NCBI GenBank assembly: GCA_029243025.1
Contig: JAQWSU010000016.1
Coordinates: 92,439-156,438, forward strand
Direction of reading: 5' to 3'
DNA: 64,000 bases
Source of the DNA: Pirellulaceae bacterium
GTDB taxonomy: Bacteria > Planctomycetota > Planctomycetia > Pirellulales > Pirellulaceae
Part shown: piece by piece, positions 17,419-26,179 of the stretch
Layout of the letters: each line of letters starts with the position of its first letter
Position numbering within the stretch: position 1 is the first letter of the stretch
Made by a program: the position numbers and the translations under genes
Notes under the pieces: model-generated
Told to the model about the DNA's origin: nothing
Database searches by the model: none
Seen by the model: only the letters and a program-made list of their open reading frames with translations

Positions 17419-18354
17419 ATGCTGCCTGTCCACTCACTCCGTATTTCCAATCCATTTTTTGAGGGAGCCAACACGGTATACCTGATCGAATCAGACCCGC
17501 TGACACTGATCGACACGGGCGTCGCTACAGAAATTGCCTACGAACGGCTACTCTCGCAACTGAAAGAAACGGGACTGCGCGTCGAAGACATTCGACGAGT
17601 CATCCTCACGCACAAGCATATTGACCACATTGGCAATGCGTGGCGTATCCAACAGTTGAACCAGGCTGAAATTTTGATCCATGAATCGGAAATGCGGTCC
17701 ATTGAAAATGTCGATGCACAAAGCGTACGGTTCGCAAAAGTTGCTAATCAACGGCTTGCCGCATGGCAGGTGCCATCCGGCGAGGTAGCCGACAGTAGTC
17801 AACTGCCCAGCTGGGAGATTGAGCCCGTCCAAGGCTCCGCTTTGCGAGACGGTGATGAGATCGATCTTGGTGGTGGCGAAACAATGCAAGTCATTCACAC
17901 ACCTGGACACACGCGAGGGTCCATCTGTCTCCTTTACGAAGACCACCTCTTCTCGGGCGACCATATCTTGGAAGATATCTCACCCAATGTTGGCGGAGGT
18001 GATATGCGTCAGCAAGGATTGTTAAAACTTTTTTTACAATCGCTGAAACGAGTTCAAGAGATCCCGGGATCCCCCCACGTGTTACCCGGTCATGGCGATC
18101 GATTTGACGGTCTTGCGCAACGATGCCAAACCCTGATGGACCATCACCAAGAACGACTCGATCAAATCATGGAAATTCTGAACGGCAAAGAATTAACCGT
18201 TTATCAAGTAGCCTGCGAACTGTTTGGACAGCTCAACGACTTCCATATCTTTCTCGGTTGCGCTGAAGCAAATTCCCACTTGGAACACTTAGTTGAAGAC
18301 CGACTCCTACTGGAAAGAGACGGAATATTCCGTTGTGCAGATGCGTCAAACTAG
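17419..18354 (+). CDS. Metallo-beta-lactamase-fold hydrolase (LACTB2-like)
   Basis: 311 residues. The metal site is THKHIDHIG (HxHxDH), with further ligands in HTPGHTRGSICL, LFSGDHIL and VLPGHGDRF. The last 90 residues resemble the winged-helix tail of LACTB2-type proteins, which include endoribonucleases and glyoxalase-like thioesterases. The ATG at 17419 follows an AGAAAGAAGAAA purine stretch. It is probably a cytoplasmic zinc hydrolase; the substrate is not predictable from here. Confidence 0.88.
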   Translation: MLPVHSLRISNPFFEGANTVYLIESDPLTLIDTGVATEIAYERLLSQLKETGLRVEDIRRVILTHKHIDHIGNAWRIQQLNQAEILIHESEMRSIENVDAQSVRFAKVANQRLAAWQVPSGEVADSSQLPSWEIEPVQGSALRDGDEIDLGGGETMQVIHTPGHTRGSICLLYEDHLFSGDHILEDISPNVGGGDMRQQGLLKLFLQSLKRVQEIPGSPHVLPGHGDRFDGLAQRCQTLMDHHQERLDQIMEILNGKELTVYQVACELFGQLNDFHIFLGCAEANSHLEHLVEDRLLLERDGIFRCADASN

Positions 18355-18392
18355 CCCTGCCCTCAAGGCTTACGGCGTTGCCATACGCCCAC

Positions 18393-19487
18393 TTAGGCGA
18401 TCCGTCGCCGGAAAACCAAAAGGGCAGCTCCCACCAGGATGAGGCAGAGACTGGACGGTTCTGGAACCGCAGCAACAGCAGCCCGAGGCCCCTGCTCAAA
18501 TCCGCCAGCCTGAAAAGCAATCACAAAGTCACCGCTATTAAATTCGGCGTCGCCGTTCCAGTCTCCCGTCGCCCATGTCGAATTTCCAACTTGGGCATCT
18601 TCGTATTCGCCCGCTTGGAAGACGAAGACAAAGTCGCCCGAATTAAATTCCCCATCGAGATTTGCATCACCGAAGTAGGTTTGTCTCAAATCATCGACCC
18701 ATACTCCACGATCGGCATCATTCACCTTCTGGTCAGCGTTCAAGTCAAAGCTGGGCGTGTTGTTGCCCAACCGTACTTCAGCACTCAACAAATCAATATC
18801 AATCGCGTCCAGGATTCCATTACCATCAAAATCTCCCGGCAGGCCAGGCGAATCAAACAGAAACGCGACAACGAGCCCAGCGGGCAAAAACTCTCCGATA
18901 TCCGACAACGGATCTCCCGCATAAATACCAACGACACTACTGTCTTGATCTTCTAGTTGCTCGAAGTCTTGTCCAGAAAAACTGATCACGTCCAACAACA
19001 AGTTCCCTTTCGATGGATCGTAATCGAAGGGCGTCGTGAAGGGATAAAAATAGTCGAATTCAAGCGGACCGTCCTCGGGACCAACGGCTTGAGTGCTTAC
19101 CTCAAGTTCTCCTTCGTAGACGAGCAACTCGTCGCCACCCACATTGTCTTCAAAGATCAGGTCAATGTCGTCGGAGTTAACTTCGGTGGTGGACAGACGA
19201 ACTTCAATGTCATCGTAGGCCAATTCACGGGGACCAGGAATCAAGGAATCCGGTCTCAACAGAAATCCCGTGATGGCTCCTGCATTTTCCGGCAATGAAA
19301 ATTGATCCGCTTCATAGACGAACTGCACACGAAAGGGAGCACCTGCGAATTCTTCAGGACCGCTTGTATCACCTTCTAGATCGATGAGATCCTCAGGAAC
19401 GACCACAGAAATCTGTGCGAAAGTTGTCCCAACAAGTAACACGGCAAGACAGCACGTCAACAGAATAGAGCGCGTCAAAACGGTCAT
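18393..19487 (-). CDS. Secreted protein with dockerin-like repeats and PEP-CTERM anchor
   Basis: About 364 residues. An N-terminal signal peptide (LLTCCLAVLLVGTTFA) is followed by an acidic beta-rich domain of unknown family (to about 220). Ca-binding dockerin-like repeats follow: GDFDGNGILDAIDIDLL, DLNADQKVNDADRG, GDANLDGEFNSGDFV and GDWNGDAEFNSGDFV. It closes with AAVPEPSS, a hydrophobic helix and FRRRIA, the PEP-CTERM sorting tail processed by an exosortase. The ATG at 19487 has GGGAG upstream and is preferred to a TTG at 19502. The last repeat pair closely matches the end of the giant protein at 33-40 kb, suggesting a shared attachment system. It should be exported to the envelope or matrix. 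Confidence 0.88.
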   Translation of the reverse strand: MTVLTRSILLTCCLAVLLVGTTFAQISVVVPEDLIDLEGDTSGPEEFAGAPFRVQFVYEADQFSLPENAGAITGFLLRPDSLIPGPRELAYDDIEVRLSTTEVNSDDIDLIFEDNVGGDELLVYEGELEVSTQAVGPEDGPLEFDYFYPFTTPFDYDPSKGNLLLDVISFSGQDFEQLEDQDSSVVGIYAGDPLSDIGEFLPAGLVVAFLFDSPGLPGDFDGNGILDAIDIDLLSAEVRLGNNTPSFDLNADQKVNDADRGVWVDDLRQTYFGDANLDGEFNSGDFVFVFQAGEYEDAQVGNSTWATGDWNGDAEFNSGDFVIAFQAGGFEQGPRAAVAAVPEPSSLCLILVGAALLVFRRRIA

Positions 19488-19699
19488 CGAAAATACTCCC
19501 AATCACGATTGCAAAAGTCACGGCCCCTTTCCAGCATATCAGAAACAGAAATAATCCCGTCAGATTTTCCTGAACAAGCTCAAACTCTCGTTCGCTCGTT
19601 AAGACACGCACACATCGGTGGCGATCGCATTGAATGCCTTTCGTAAATCGATGAAATCACGTTAAGATAGCAGTGCAACATTTCTCTTCTTGGCCGTAA

Positions 19700-21970
19700 A
19701 TGGGCGTAATCATGAATTGGTCGATCCGCTGGATTCTTAGCTTTTTGGTTTGTCTTCCCGCAGCCGCGATCGGCGCGAACGAAAATTTTTCGCCGCAGAC
19801 CTATTCCATCTCGCCAACTCCGGATATTCAGTATCGCTTACAAGATCGCCTAATTCAGGCAGTGCCCGGCGACGTAATCCAGTTGGAAGCAGGAAGATAT
19901 GAATTGAATCGGCAACTGGATGTTGTGTCTGACAACATCACAATCCGAGGCCGCGGGTCGGACGAGACAGTTCTTTCTTTCAAGAACCAATATGTAGGTG
20001 GGCAAGGAATTGAAGCCAAAGGCGACAATCTGCTTCTAGAAGGTTTTGCGGTCGAAGACACCGCCGGCAACGCCATCAAGGTGTTGGGAGTCACAAACGT
20101 CACCTTTCGCGACATCCGCACAGAATGGACAGGCAAAGCCAGTCCATCGAATGGCGCTTACGGGATCTACCCGGTTCAATGCGAGAATGTGCTGATCGAG
20201 CAATGTTCGGCGATCGGTGCTTCGGACGCAGGTCTTTATGTGGGCCAATGCAAAAAGGTCGTCGTCAGGAATTCACGTGCAGAGCGAAACGTGGCTGGTA
20301 TCGAGATCGAGAATACGGTTGGCGCGGATGTATACGACAATCTTGCGACCAATAATGCGGGGGGCATTTTGGTCTTTGACCTACCAGGCTTGCCGGTAAA
20401 GGCAGGCGGTAAGGTGCGAGTGTTCCGTAACCAAGTTGTGAAAAACAATCACGAAAACTTTGCAGCAGCGGGCAACATGGTGGCTACGGTCCCCTCGGGC
20501 ACCGGCATCATGATCATGGTCACGGATGATGTGGAGGTTTTCGAGAATGAAATCATCGGCAATCAAACGACAAGTGTTTCGGTGGTGAGTTTTCTGATCA
20601 CGGAAAAGAAGTTTGATGCGACGGACTTCGATCCGATTCCAGAATCGATTTCGATCCACGACAATCGCATTCGTGATGGCGGACAGAACCCGCAAGGTAC
20701 AATTCGCGCGGCGCTGGCTCCAGTGTTTGGCAATCGATTTCCGGACATTCTTTTCGATGGCGTCGTCCCACCGACCAATGCATCGGGGAAGGCGAAGCTC
20801 CGAGTTCAAGACAATGGGACGGCGACTTACGCAAACTTCAATCTTCCCATGCTCACCGCCACCAATCTACAAAATGGCAGCTACCAGGTGGACCGAACGC
20901 CACCCCTGGAAACGATCGCAGCACTCAAGCCTATCGAATTAGCGAAGCATCAGCCCGCGGAGGCCAGTGGAAATCTTGCGGTCCGTGTCTATCGCTCAGC
21001 TCCCGACAAGCTATCGGATTTTGGACTGTTTGTTGGCAACGGATCAACGCAGCAACCGGCCGCAGGTGTCGTTCCCTACGAGCTGATCACGCCGCTCTTT
21101 TCTGATTACACGTCCAAGCATCGGTTCATTCGCATTCCAGCGGACCGTCAAATCGATTTCGAAGCCCAAGGCCCCCTCGATTTCCCGGTGGGAACGGTGA
21201 TTGCCAAGACTTTTGCCTACCCACACGACATGACCGACCCCTCCAAGGGCGAGCGTTTGCTGGAAACCCGCATCGAAGAGCGACGTAAAGAGGGCTGGTT
21301 TGGTTATTCTTACGTTTGGAACGACGAACAAACAGATGCGACGTTGGCACTCGGCGGGAATGAAATCAACGTCAGCTGGATCCATACGAACGGTGAAAAA
21401 CGAGCGAATCGTTACCAAGTCCCCAATGCCAATCAATGCATTTCCTGCCACACTCAGGCCGATCAATTTCAACCGTTAGGGCCGACAGCTCGCAACCTAA
21501 ATCGCGACTTTGCCTTCGCGCATGGCCATGAGAACCAACTCGGCTATCTGGATCGCATCGGTCAGCTCAAAGGCCTTCCAGAGCTCCAGCAAGTTGCCAA
21601 AGTCGCAAGCTTCGAACAGGCCGAGAGCGGAACCGTGAACGAACGTGCCCGAACTTGGCTGGATGTGAATTGCGCACACTGTCACAATCCTGATGGAAGT
21701 GCCCGAACATCCGGGCTCGACCTTCGTCTCGACCAAACCCACCCGACGAAATTCGGAGTATGGAAAACGCCCGTTGCTGCCGGGCATGGTTCAGGTGGAC
21801 ATGATTATGATATCGTTCCCGGGAAGGCCGACAAATCAATCCTGATCTTTCGCTTGGAATCGGATGACCCAAGTATCATGATGCCCAACGTGGCTCGCAA
21901 CATCGTCCCCGTGGAAGCCGTTGCCCTGATTCGCGAATGGATCAATCAAATGGACTCCCATGAAAAGTAG
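19700..21970 (+). CDS. Parallel beta-helix protein fused to an SO2930-like diheme cytochrome c
   Basis: 756 residues with a signal peptide (IRWILSFLVCLPAAAIG). Residues about 40-370 are right-handed beta-helix repeats (TIRGRGSDETVLSFKN; VTFRDI; VLIEQCSAIG; VVVRNSRAERN). From about 425 comes a second module beginning KLSDFGLFVG and VVPYELITPLFSDYTSKHRF, with heme motifs CISCH (580-584) and CAHCH (658-662). I know the two modules as neighbouring genes in other bacteria; here they are one chain. The cytochrome is probably periplasmic; the helix may bind or process a glycan. ATG 19700 and ATG 19712 are both possible starts. The stop lies 21 bases from the convergent acylase gene's stop. Confidence 0.88.
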   Translation: MGVIMNWSIRWILSFLVCLPAAAIGANENFSPQTYSISPTPDIQYRLQDRLIQAVPGDVIQLEAGRYELNRQLDVVSDNITIRGRGSDETVLSFKNQYVGGQGIEAKGDNLLLEGFAVEDTAGNAIKVLGVTNVTFRDIRTEWTGKASPSNGAYGIYPVQCENVLIEQCSAIGASDAGLYVGQCKKVVVRNSRAERNVAGIEIENTVGADVYDNLATNNAGGILVFDLPGLPVKAGGKVRVFRNQVVKNNHENFAAAGNMVATVPSGTGIMIMVTDDVEVFENEIIGNQTTSVSVVSFLITEKKFDATDFDPIPESISIHDNRIRDGGQNPQGTIRAALAPVFGNRFPDILFDGVVPPTNASGKAKLRVQDNGTATYANFNLPMLTATNLQNGSYQVDRTPPLETIAALKPIELAKHQPAEASGNLAVRVYRSAPDKLSDFGLFVGNGSTQQPAAGVVPYELITPLFSDYTSKHRFIRIPADRQIDFEAQGPLDFPVGTVIAKTFAYPHDMTDPSKGERLLETRIEERRKEGWFGYSYVWNDEQTDATLALGGNEINVSWIHTNGEKRANRYQVPNANQCISCHTQADQFQPLGPTARNLNRDFAFAHGHENQLGYLDRIGQLKGLPELQQVAKVASFEQAESGTVNERARTWLDVNCAHCHNPDGSARTSGLDLRLDQTHPTKFGVWKTPVAAGHGSGGHDYDIVPGKADKSILIFRLESDDPSIMMPNVARNIVPVEAVALIREWINQMDSHEK

Positions 21971-21991
21971 CACGTTTTCCGAAGACAGGCG

Positions 21992-24196
21992 TCACTCCTG
22001 CCCCGGATGATAACTTTTCACCGTGTGTGCTTTGACCTCGTCGTCGTAAAACCAAGCATCTTTGAATTTCCCTTGAGAATACAGGCGTGCTTGATCGAAA
22101 TAGTGGGGTGACTCTGGATCCCCGCTGACCCCATATTGCAACACGCTCTTACTCTTCACTCGATTCGAGAATTCGTAGACTGCGGCAAAGGAATTGCCAG
22201 CCACTCCATAACGATTTTTTCGGAGGGGTGGAGCTGGGGGCGTGTAATAAACATTGAAGGCAATGCCCAGTGGACCTTCGGCACCAGGACTAGGCAGACT
22301 CGGCAAATCGTCGCGAAATTTCCTGCCCGCCGCTCCCAAGTCACCAGCCTGGGGAACCCGCTGCATCCGATTCACATCCCCCCATTTGATTTTCCAATCA
22401 CCATACAATTCTTGCAACGAGCCAGCGGCAGCAACCAGTGCTCGAAACTTGTTGCTTGGATTACTGACAAATTCCGCACGCAACGTCTCACTGGGTCGAG
22501 TCTGACCATACATCGCTCCATACCAGGCAACACAGAGCGTCGTTCGTGTACAATCAACATCAGAGCGGCAGTCCCAATCTAACAAATGGGTCAAAAAGGG
22601 CTGTACCGCTTCGGCAAGCTTCGGATCTTGCGTCTTAAGTTGCTCGTGCGCCAACTTCATTTTGGGCAATTCATTCAGGGGCCAATACAAGGTGGTGTCG
22701 AATGCCAATTCTTGCCATTGATCAAAATCGACTTCTTTCGCCTCACGTAAAAGCTTGCGAGATATCTTTGCTCGCCGTTTGTCATCATATTTCTCTTCGA
22801 CCATGTAGGCTGGGTAATCGTCGACAAACGGATTTCCGTAATCGGTCGTCGTGAACGGCGTCGAGTTGCAATTCTGCACGTAGCCGGTGGGTGGATTCAA
22901 AACTTGCGGTAAATCATCCAGAGGATGAATGCCCTTCCATTCCGTACGCGGATCGGATCCATCGACTGGCTGAGTCCAATCAAAGTTAGGATCACGGACG
23001 GGAATGGAGCCGTTGTAGATGTAAAAGATATTTCCTTCGCGGTCTGCGTAGGCCGCATTGAACATCGGTAGCAGCTGGAGACGATTGGCAGCTAACCATT
23101 CCTCAAGCGTGGTGGCTTTGGCCATTTGAAGCCCCTGACTCAATCGAGTGCCTTCAAAAAGAGCCGCTATTTTCACCGACAGTCGATGCGTCTCATCCTC
23201 AACAGCCACGCACGGACCATGGTGTGTTTTCAGAAACGTGTACTCTCGCTGCTCGAGACCCGCCTCTGTCTTGACATGAATCACATCCTTCCAGGTAGTC
23301 GCTTCGCGATATCCATCGCCATAGCGATACTTTAATGGCTCCCCCTCGAGATCAAAGGTCTCGCGGTAAACATCGGCAATATCCGGTTCATTCACCGTGT
23401 ATGCCCAACCTAAATGCTCGTTGTGCCCCAAGGTCGGAAAAGGCGAACCAAAGAAACAACCTCCGCTAACATTCAAACCTTGCTCGCTCTTGACATGAGC
23501 CTCATAAAACTGACCTGGACCATAGAAAGGCTGATGTGGATTCACGAACAACATCGCCGTTTGATCTTTCGTCTTTGACGGTCCAATGGCCCATTGATTG
23601 GATCCGATCAACGAGCTTTCTAATTTTCCCTGTCGCGGCGCACTGGGTCGTGGCGCGTGAGACTTTCCGTAGACAAAGCTGAGCATGATGAAGCGATCAA
23701 ATGCGATCAAATGCCAAGGCTGATAATGATCGATCAACCGCGGCTTGATTTCAGGATGCTGACTTAAATAAAAATTAATTCCATCGGTAAAGCCAACACA
23801 AATCGCCTTCATCTCATCGTCCAATTGCTCGTAAGCTCGACGAGAACGCGAATCAATTTCAAAGGTACGATGGAGGATATCGTTCGCCAAACCACGTTCA
23901 CCCTGAATTTCAGCATATCGCCCCAGACTCTGAATGAACGTATCCTCGAGCTGCCACAAATTGTCCTCGCACTGCACGTATCCCATGCCAAACGCAACCG
24001 TTGCATCGGTCGGACCATAAACATGGGGCACCCCCCATTCATCACGATGGATGGTGACCTGCTGGGCCATTTCTTCCGCCGATGGATTCGCAGAAGCGGG
24101 ACTCAAGCAGAGAAAATTGGCTGTGAACAGCAGGAGAAAAAACAAAATCCTCCGATGTTGACAAAGTCGCAGAAAAACCGGGAAGCAATTCAACAT
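21992..24196 (-). CDS. Penicillin acylase-family Ntn hydrolase
   Basis: 734 residues with a signal peptide (ILFFLLLFTANFLCLSPASA). The family core is plain: VTIHRDEWGVPHVYG near the N-terminus, then GSNQWAIGPSKT with the candidate nucleophile S199, exposed when the precursor self-cleaves. Members hydrolyse amides such as penicillin G, acyl-homoserine lactones or aculeacin. A periplasmic heterodimer is expected. The length is usual for the acyl-homoserine-lactone acylase branch, so quorum quenching or lipopeptide turnover is possible, but the substrate is not shown. Confidence 0.9.
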   Translation of the reverse strand: MLNCFPVFLRLCQHRRILFFLLLFTANFLCLSPASANPSAEEMAQQVTIHRDEWGVPHVYGPTDATVAFGMGYVQCEDNLWQLEDTFIQSLGRYAEIQGERGLANDILHRTFEIDSRSRRAYEQLDDEMKAICVGFTDGINFYLSQHPEIKPRLIDHYQPWHLIAFDRFIMLSFVYGKSHAPRPSAPRQGKLESSLIGSNQWAIGPSKTKDQTAMLFVNPHQPFYGPGQFYEAHVKSEQGLNVSGGCFFGSPFPTLGHNEHLGWAYTVNEPDIADVYRETFDLEGEPLKYRYGDGYREATTWKDVIHVKTEAGLEQREYTFLKTHHGPCVAVEDETHRLSVKIAALFEGTRLSQGLQMAKATTLEEWLAANRLQLLPMFNAAYADREGNIFYIYNGSIPVRDPNFDWTQPVDGSDPRTEWKGIHPLDDLPQVLNPPTGYVQNCNSTPFTTTDYGNPFVDDYPAYMVEEKYDDKRRAKISRKLLREAKEVDFDQWQELAFDTTLYWPLNELPKMKLAHEQLKTQDPKLAEAVQPFLTHLLDWDCRSDVDCTRTTLCVAWYGAMYGQTRPSETLRAEFVSNPSNKFRALVAAAGSLQELYGDWKIKWGDVNRMQRVPQAGDLGAAGRKFRDDLPSLPSPGAEGPLGIAFNVYYTPPAPPLRKNRYGVAGNSFAAVYEFSNRVKSKSVLQYGVSGDPESPHYFDQARLYSQGKFKDAWFYDDEVKAHTVKSYHPGQE

Positions 24197-24315
24197 CGTT
24201 TAACACTTTCTGAGCGTGACGCCCCACTGGCAACGAAAAAGTCATCCTCTGTTATACTCCGGTAAAGCCGATGAACAAACTCAAAGCACGTTCCCCCAGG
24301 TTGAACTGAAATTCA

Positions 24316-26115
24316 ATGTTAATTCAAGCAAAGACGAGATTTTTTCACGGGTTTTCCTGCGGGTTTTTGGTAGCGATGAGTCTGATCGGGCTGTCCCGTG
24401 GCCAGGCGGCCGATCTTCAATCCCCCGCCGTACCCATCGGTGATTCGGTCGACACGTTACGATTCAAAGACATTCGTTTTCTTGAGCGGGAGCTTTCCGA
24501 GTTTGGCAAACAAAAAGCTTATGTCATTATCTGCATCAATCGAACCTGCCCCTTGGTGCAACGCTACCTCCCCAAGCTAAACCGGATGAGCAAGAAGTTC
24601 AGCGGTGCGGGTGTCCAATTCATCGGTTTGAATGTGAGTGAGGATTCAATTTCGGACATTGCCAATCACGCAATTGCCACGACTTGCGACTTCCCCTTTG
24701 TGAAAGATATCGACCACAATTGCGTTCGAGCACTCGGCGTTAAACGCACGCCCGAAGCAGTCGTTTTGGATGCGAATTTCCGTTTGTCGTACCGTGGTCG
24801 CATCGACAACCAGTACCGCATTGGCGGTGCTTTACCCAAACCATCATCCAACGATCTGGAGTCGGCAATTTCTGCTGTTGTGGCAGGTGATCCGGTCGCG
24901 GTTTCCGAAACGCCCGTCGATGGTTGTTTGATCACCGTCTCCCCCGTTGCCGAGTTAAAGGATCAGCTTAATTTCACTGACGATGTGGCAACTCTGATGC
25001 ATCAACACTGCGTTGAGTGCCATCGCACAGGCAGCGAAGCCCCATTTGCTTTAACGAACTACGAAGATGTAGCGGCGCATGGCGAAATGATCGCAGAAGT
25101 TGTTCGTGACCGCCGGATGCCTCCCTGGTACGCCAGCTCAGAAGACAAGCATTTCATCAATCATCGTGGCCTGTCTCGCGACGAACGAGAAACGATTCTT
25201 CAATGGGTCAAGGAAGGGATGCAGCGTGGTGAGGCGAAAGAATTTGACGAACCGGCCCCAATTCAGACGTGGTCGCTCGGCAAGCCAGACAAGATTATTC
25301 GTGCGGCCGAATCGCACAACATACCGACCGATGGTTATGTTCCCTACAAATACAGCCTGCTGCCCTATGTCTTTCTCCATGACACCTGGCTTGATGCGAT
25401 CCAGATTGTATCCGACAACCCGCGCGTGCTACATCACTGCAATCTGTTAGCCATTCCGCTCGGCAAGAAACTGAGCGACGCTTACTTCATCACAGGCAAG
25501 GTTCCGGGGAGTCAACCATTAACGATTGACTCGGAAGTTGGAATTCTCATTCCTCGCGGCACGGCCCTCGCCTTGCAAATCCACTACACCACAACTGGCC
25601 AACCGGAAAAATGTCGAATCTCCCTGGGGTTAAATTACGCGGGTGGGCTGATCAACAAACAGTTCCGCCACCTGCTGGTAAAGAACACGACCTTTTCCAT
25701 TCCCCCCGGCGATGGAAATCATCGTGTCTCGAAGTCCGAAACTCTTGACACCCAAACCACGGGCCTCGGACTCTTTACTCACATGCATTTACGGGGTAAG
25801 GATATGATCTTCTTGGCCCATTATCCTGACGGCAGCTCAGAACGACTGCTCACCATTCCTAATTACAACTTTGATTGGCAAATGGGATATCGCTGGACAC
25901 CGAACAGTCGACAATTTCCTGCCAACACACGCTTTGAATGCATTGCGCACTTCGACAACTCGGAGTTTAACCCCTTTAATCCAGATGCTGAGGCAACGGT
26001 CATTGAAGGTCAGCAGACCTATCATGAAATGATGTATGGCTTCTACTTTTACACGCGAGACAACGAGCAGCTCAACCTGCAAATAAACCCCAAGAACGGC
26101 CGTGTGATCCGCTAG
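24316..26115 (+). CDS. Redoxin-cytochrome c-copper monooxygenase fusion
   Basis: 599 residues with a signal-like N-terminus ending near residue 33. Residues about 40-200 form a thioredoxin fold with NRTCPLVQRYLP, where only one of the two CxxC cysteines is kept. CVECH (about 232-236) binds one heme c. The rest resembles the copper type II ascorbate-dependent monooxygenase fold: paired histidines H373-H374 in VLHHCN, a histidine in ALQIHYTTTG, HxH at 489-491 (FTHMHLRG) and a methionine in YHEMMYGFYFY, in the order of the PHM/DBM copper ligands. It suggests a periplasmic oxidase with built-in electron delivery. Substrate unknown. The arrangement recurs in planctomycetes as far as I know. Confidence 0.85.
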   Translation: MLIQAKTRFFHGFSCGFLVAMSLIGLSRGQAADLQSPAVPIGDSVDTLRFKDIRFLERELSEFGKQKAYVIICINRTCPLVQRYLPKLNRMSKKFSGAGVQFIGLNVSEDSISDIANHAIATTCDFPFVKDIDHNCVRALGVKRTPEAVVLDANFRLSYRGRIDNQYRIGGALPKPSSNDLESAISAVVAGDPVAVSETPVDGCLITVSPVAELKDQLNFTDDVATLMHQHCVECHRTGSEAPFALTNYEDVAAHGEMIAEVVRDRRMPPWYASSEDKHFINHRGLSRDERETILQWVKEGMQRGEAKEFDEPAPIQTWSLGKPDKIIRAAESHNIPTDGYVPYKYSLLPYVFLHDTWLDAIQIVSDNPRVLHHCNLLAIPLGKKLSDAYFITGKVPGSQPLTIDSEVGILIPRGTALALQIHYTTTGQPEKCRISLGLNYAGGLINKQFRHLLVKNTTFSIPPGDGNHRVSKSETLDTQTTGLGLFTHMHLRGKDMIFLAHYPDGSSERLLTIPNYNFDWQMGYRWTPNSRQFPANTRFECIAHFDNSEFNPFNPDAEATVIEGQQTYHEMMYGFYFYTRDNEQLNLQINPKNGRVIR

Positions 26116-26179
26116 GTCTCGCCACGTAACCTTCATTGCCCCTAGAGACCGCAATGCCTCCCCAGAAAAGTCGAAACCG

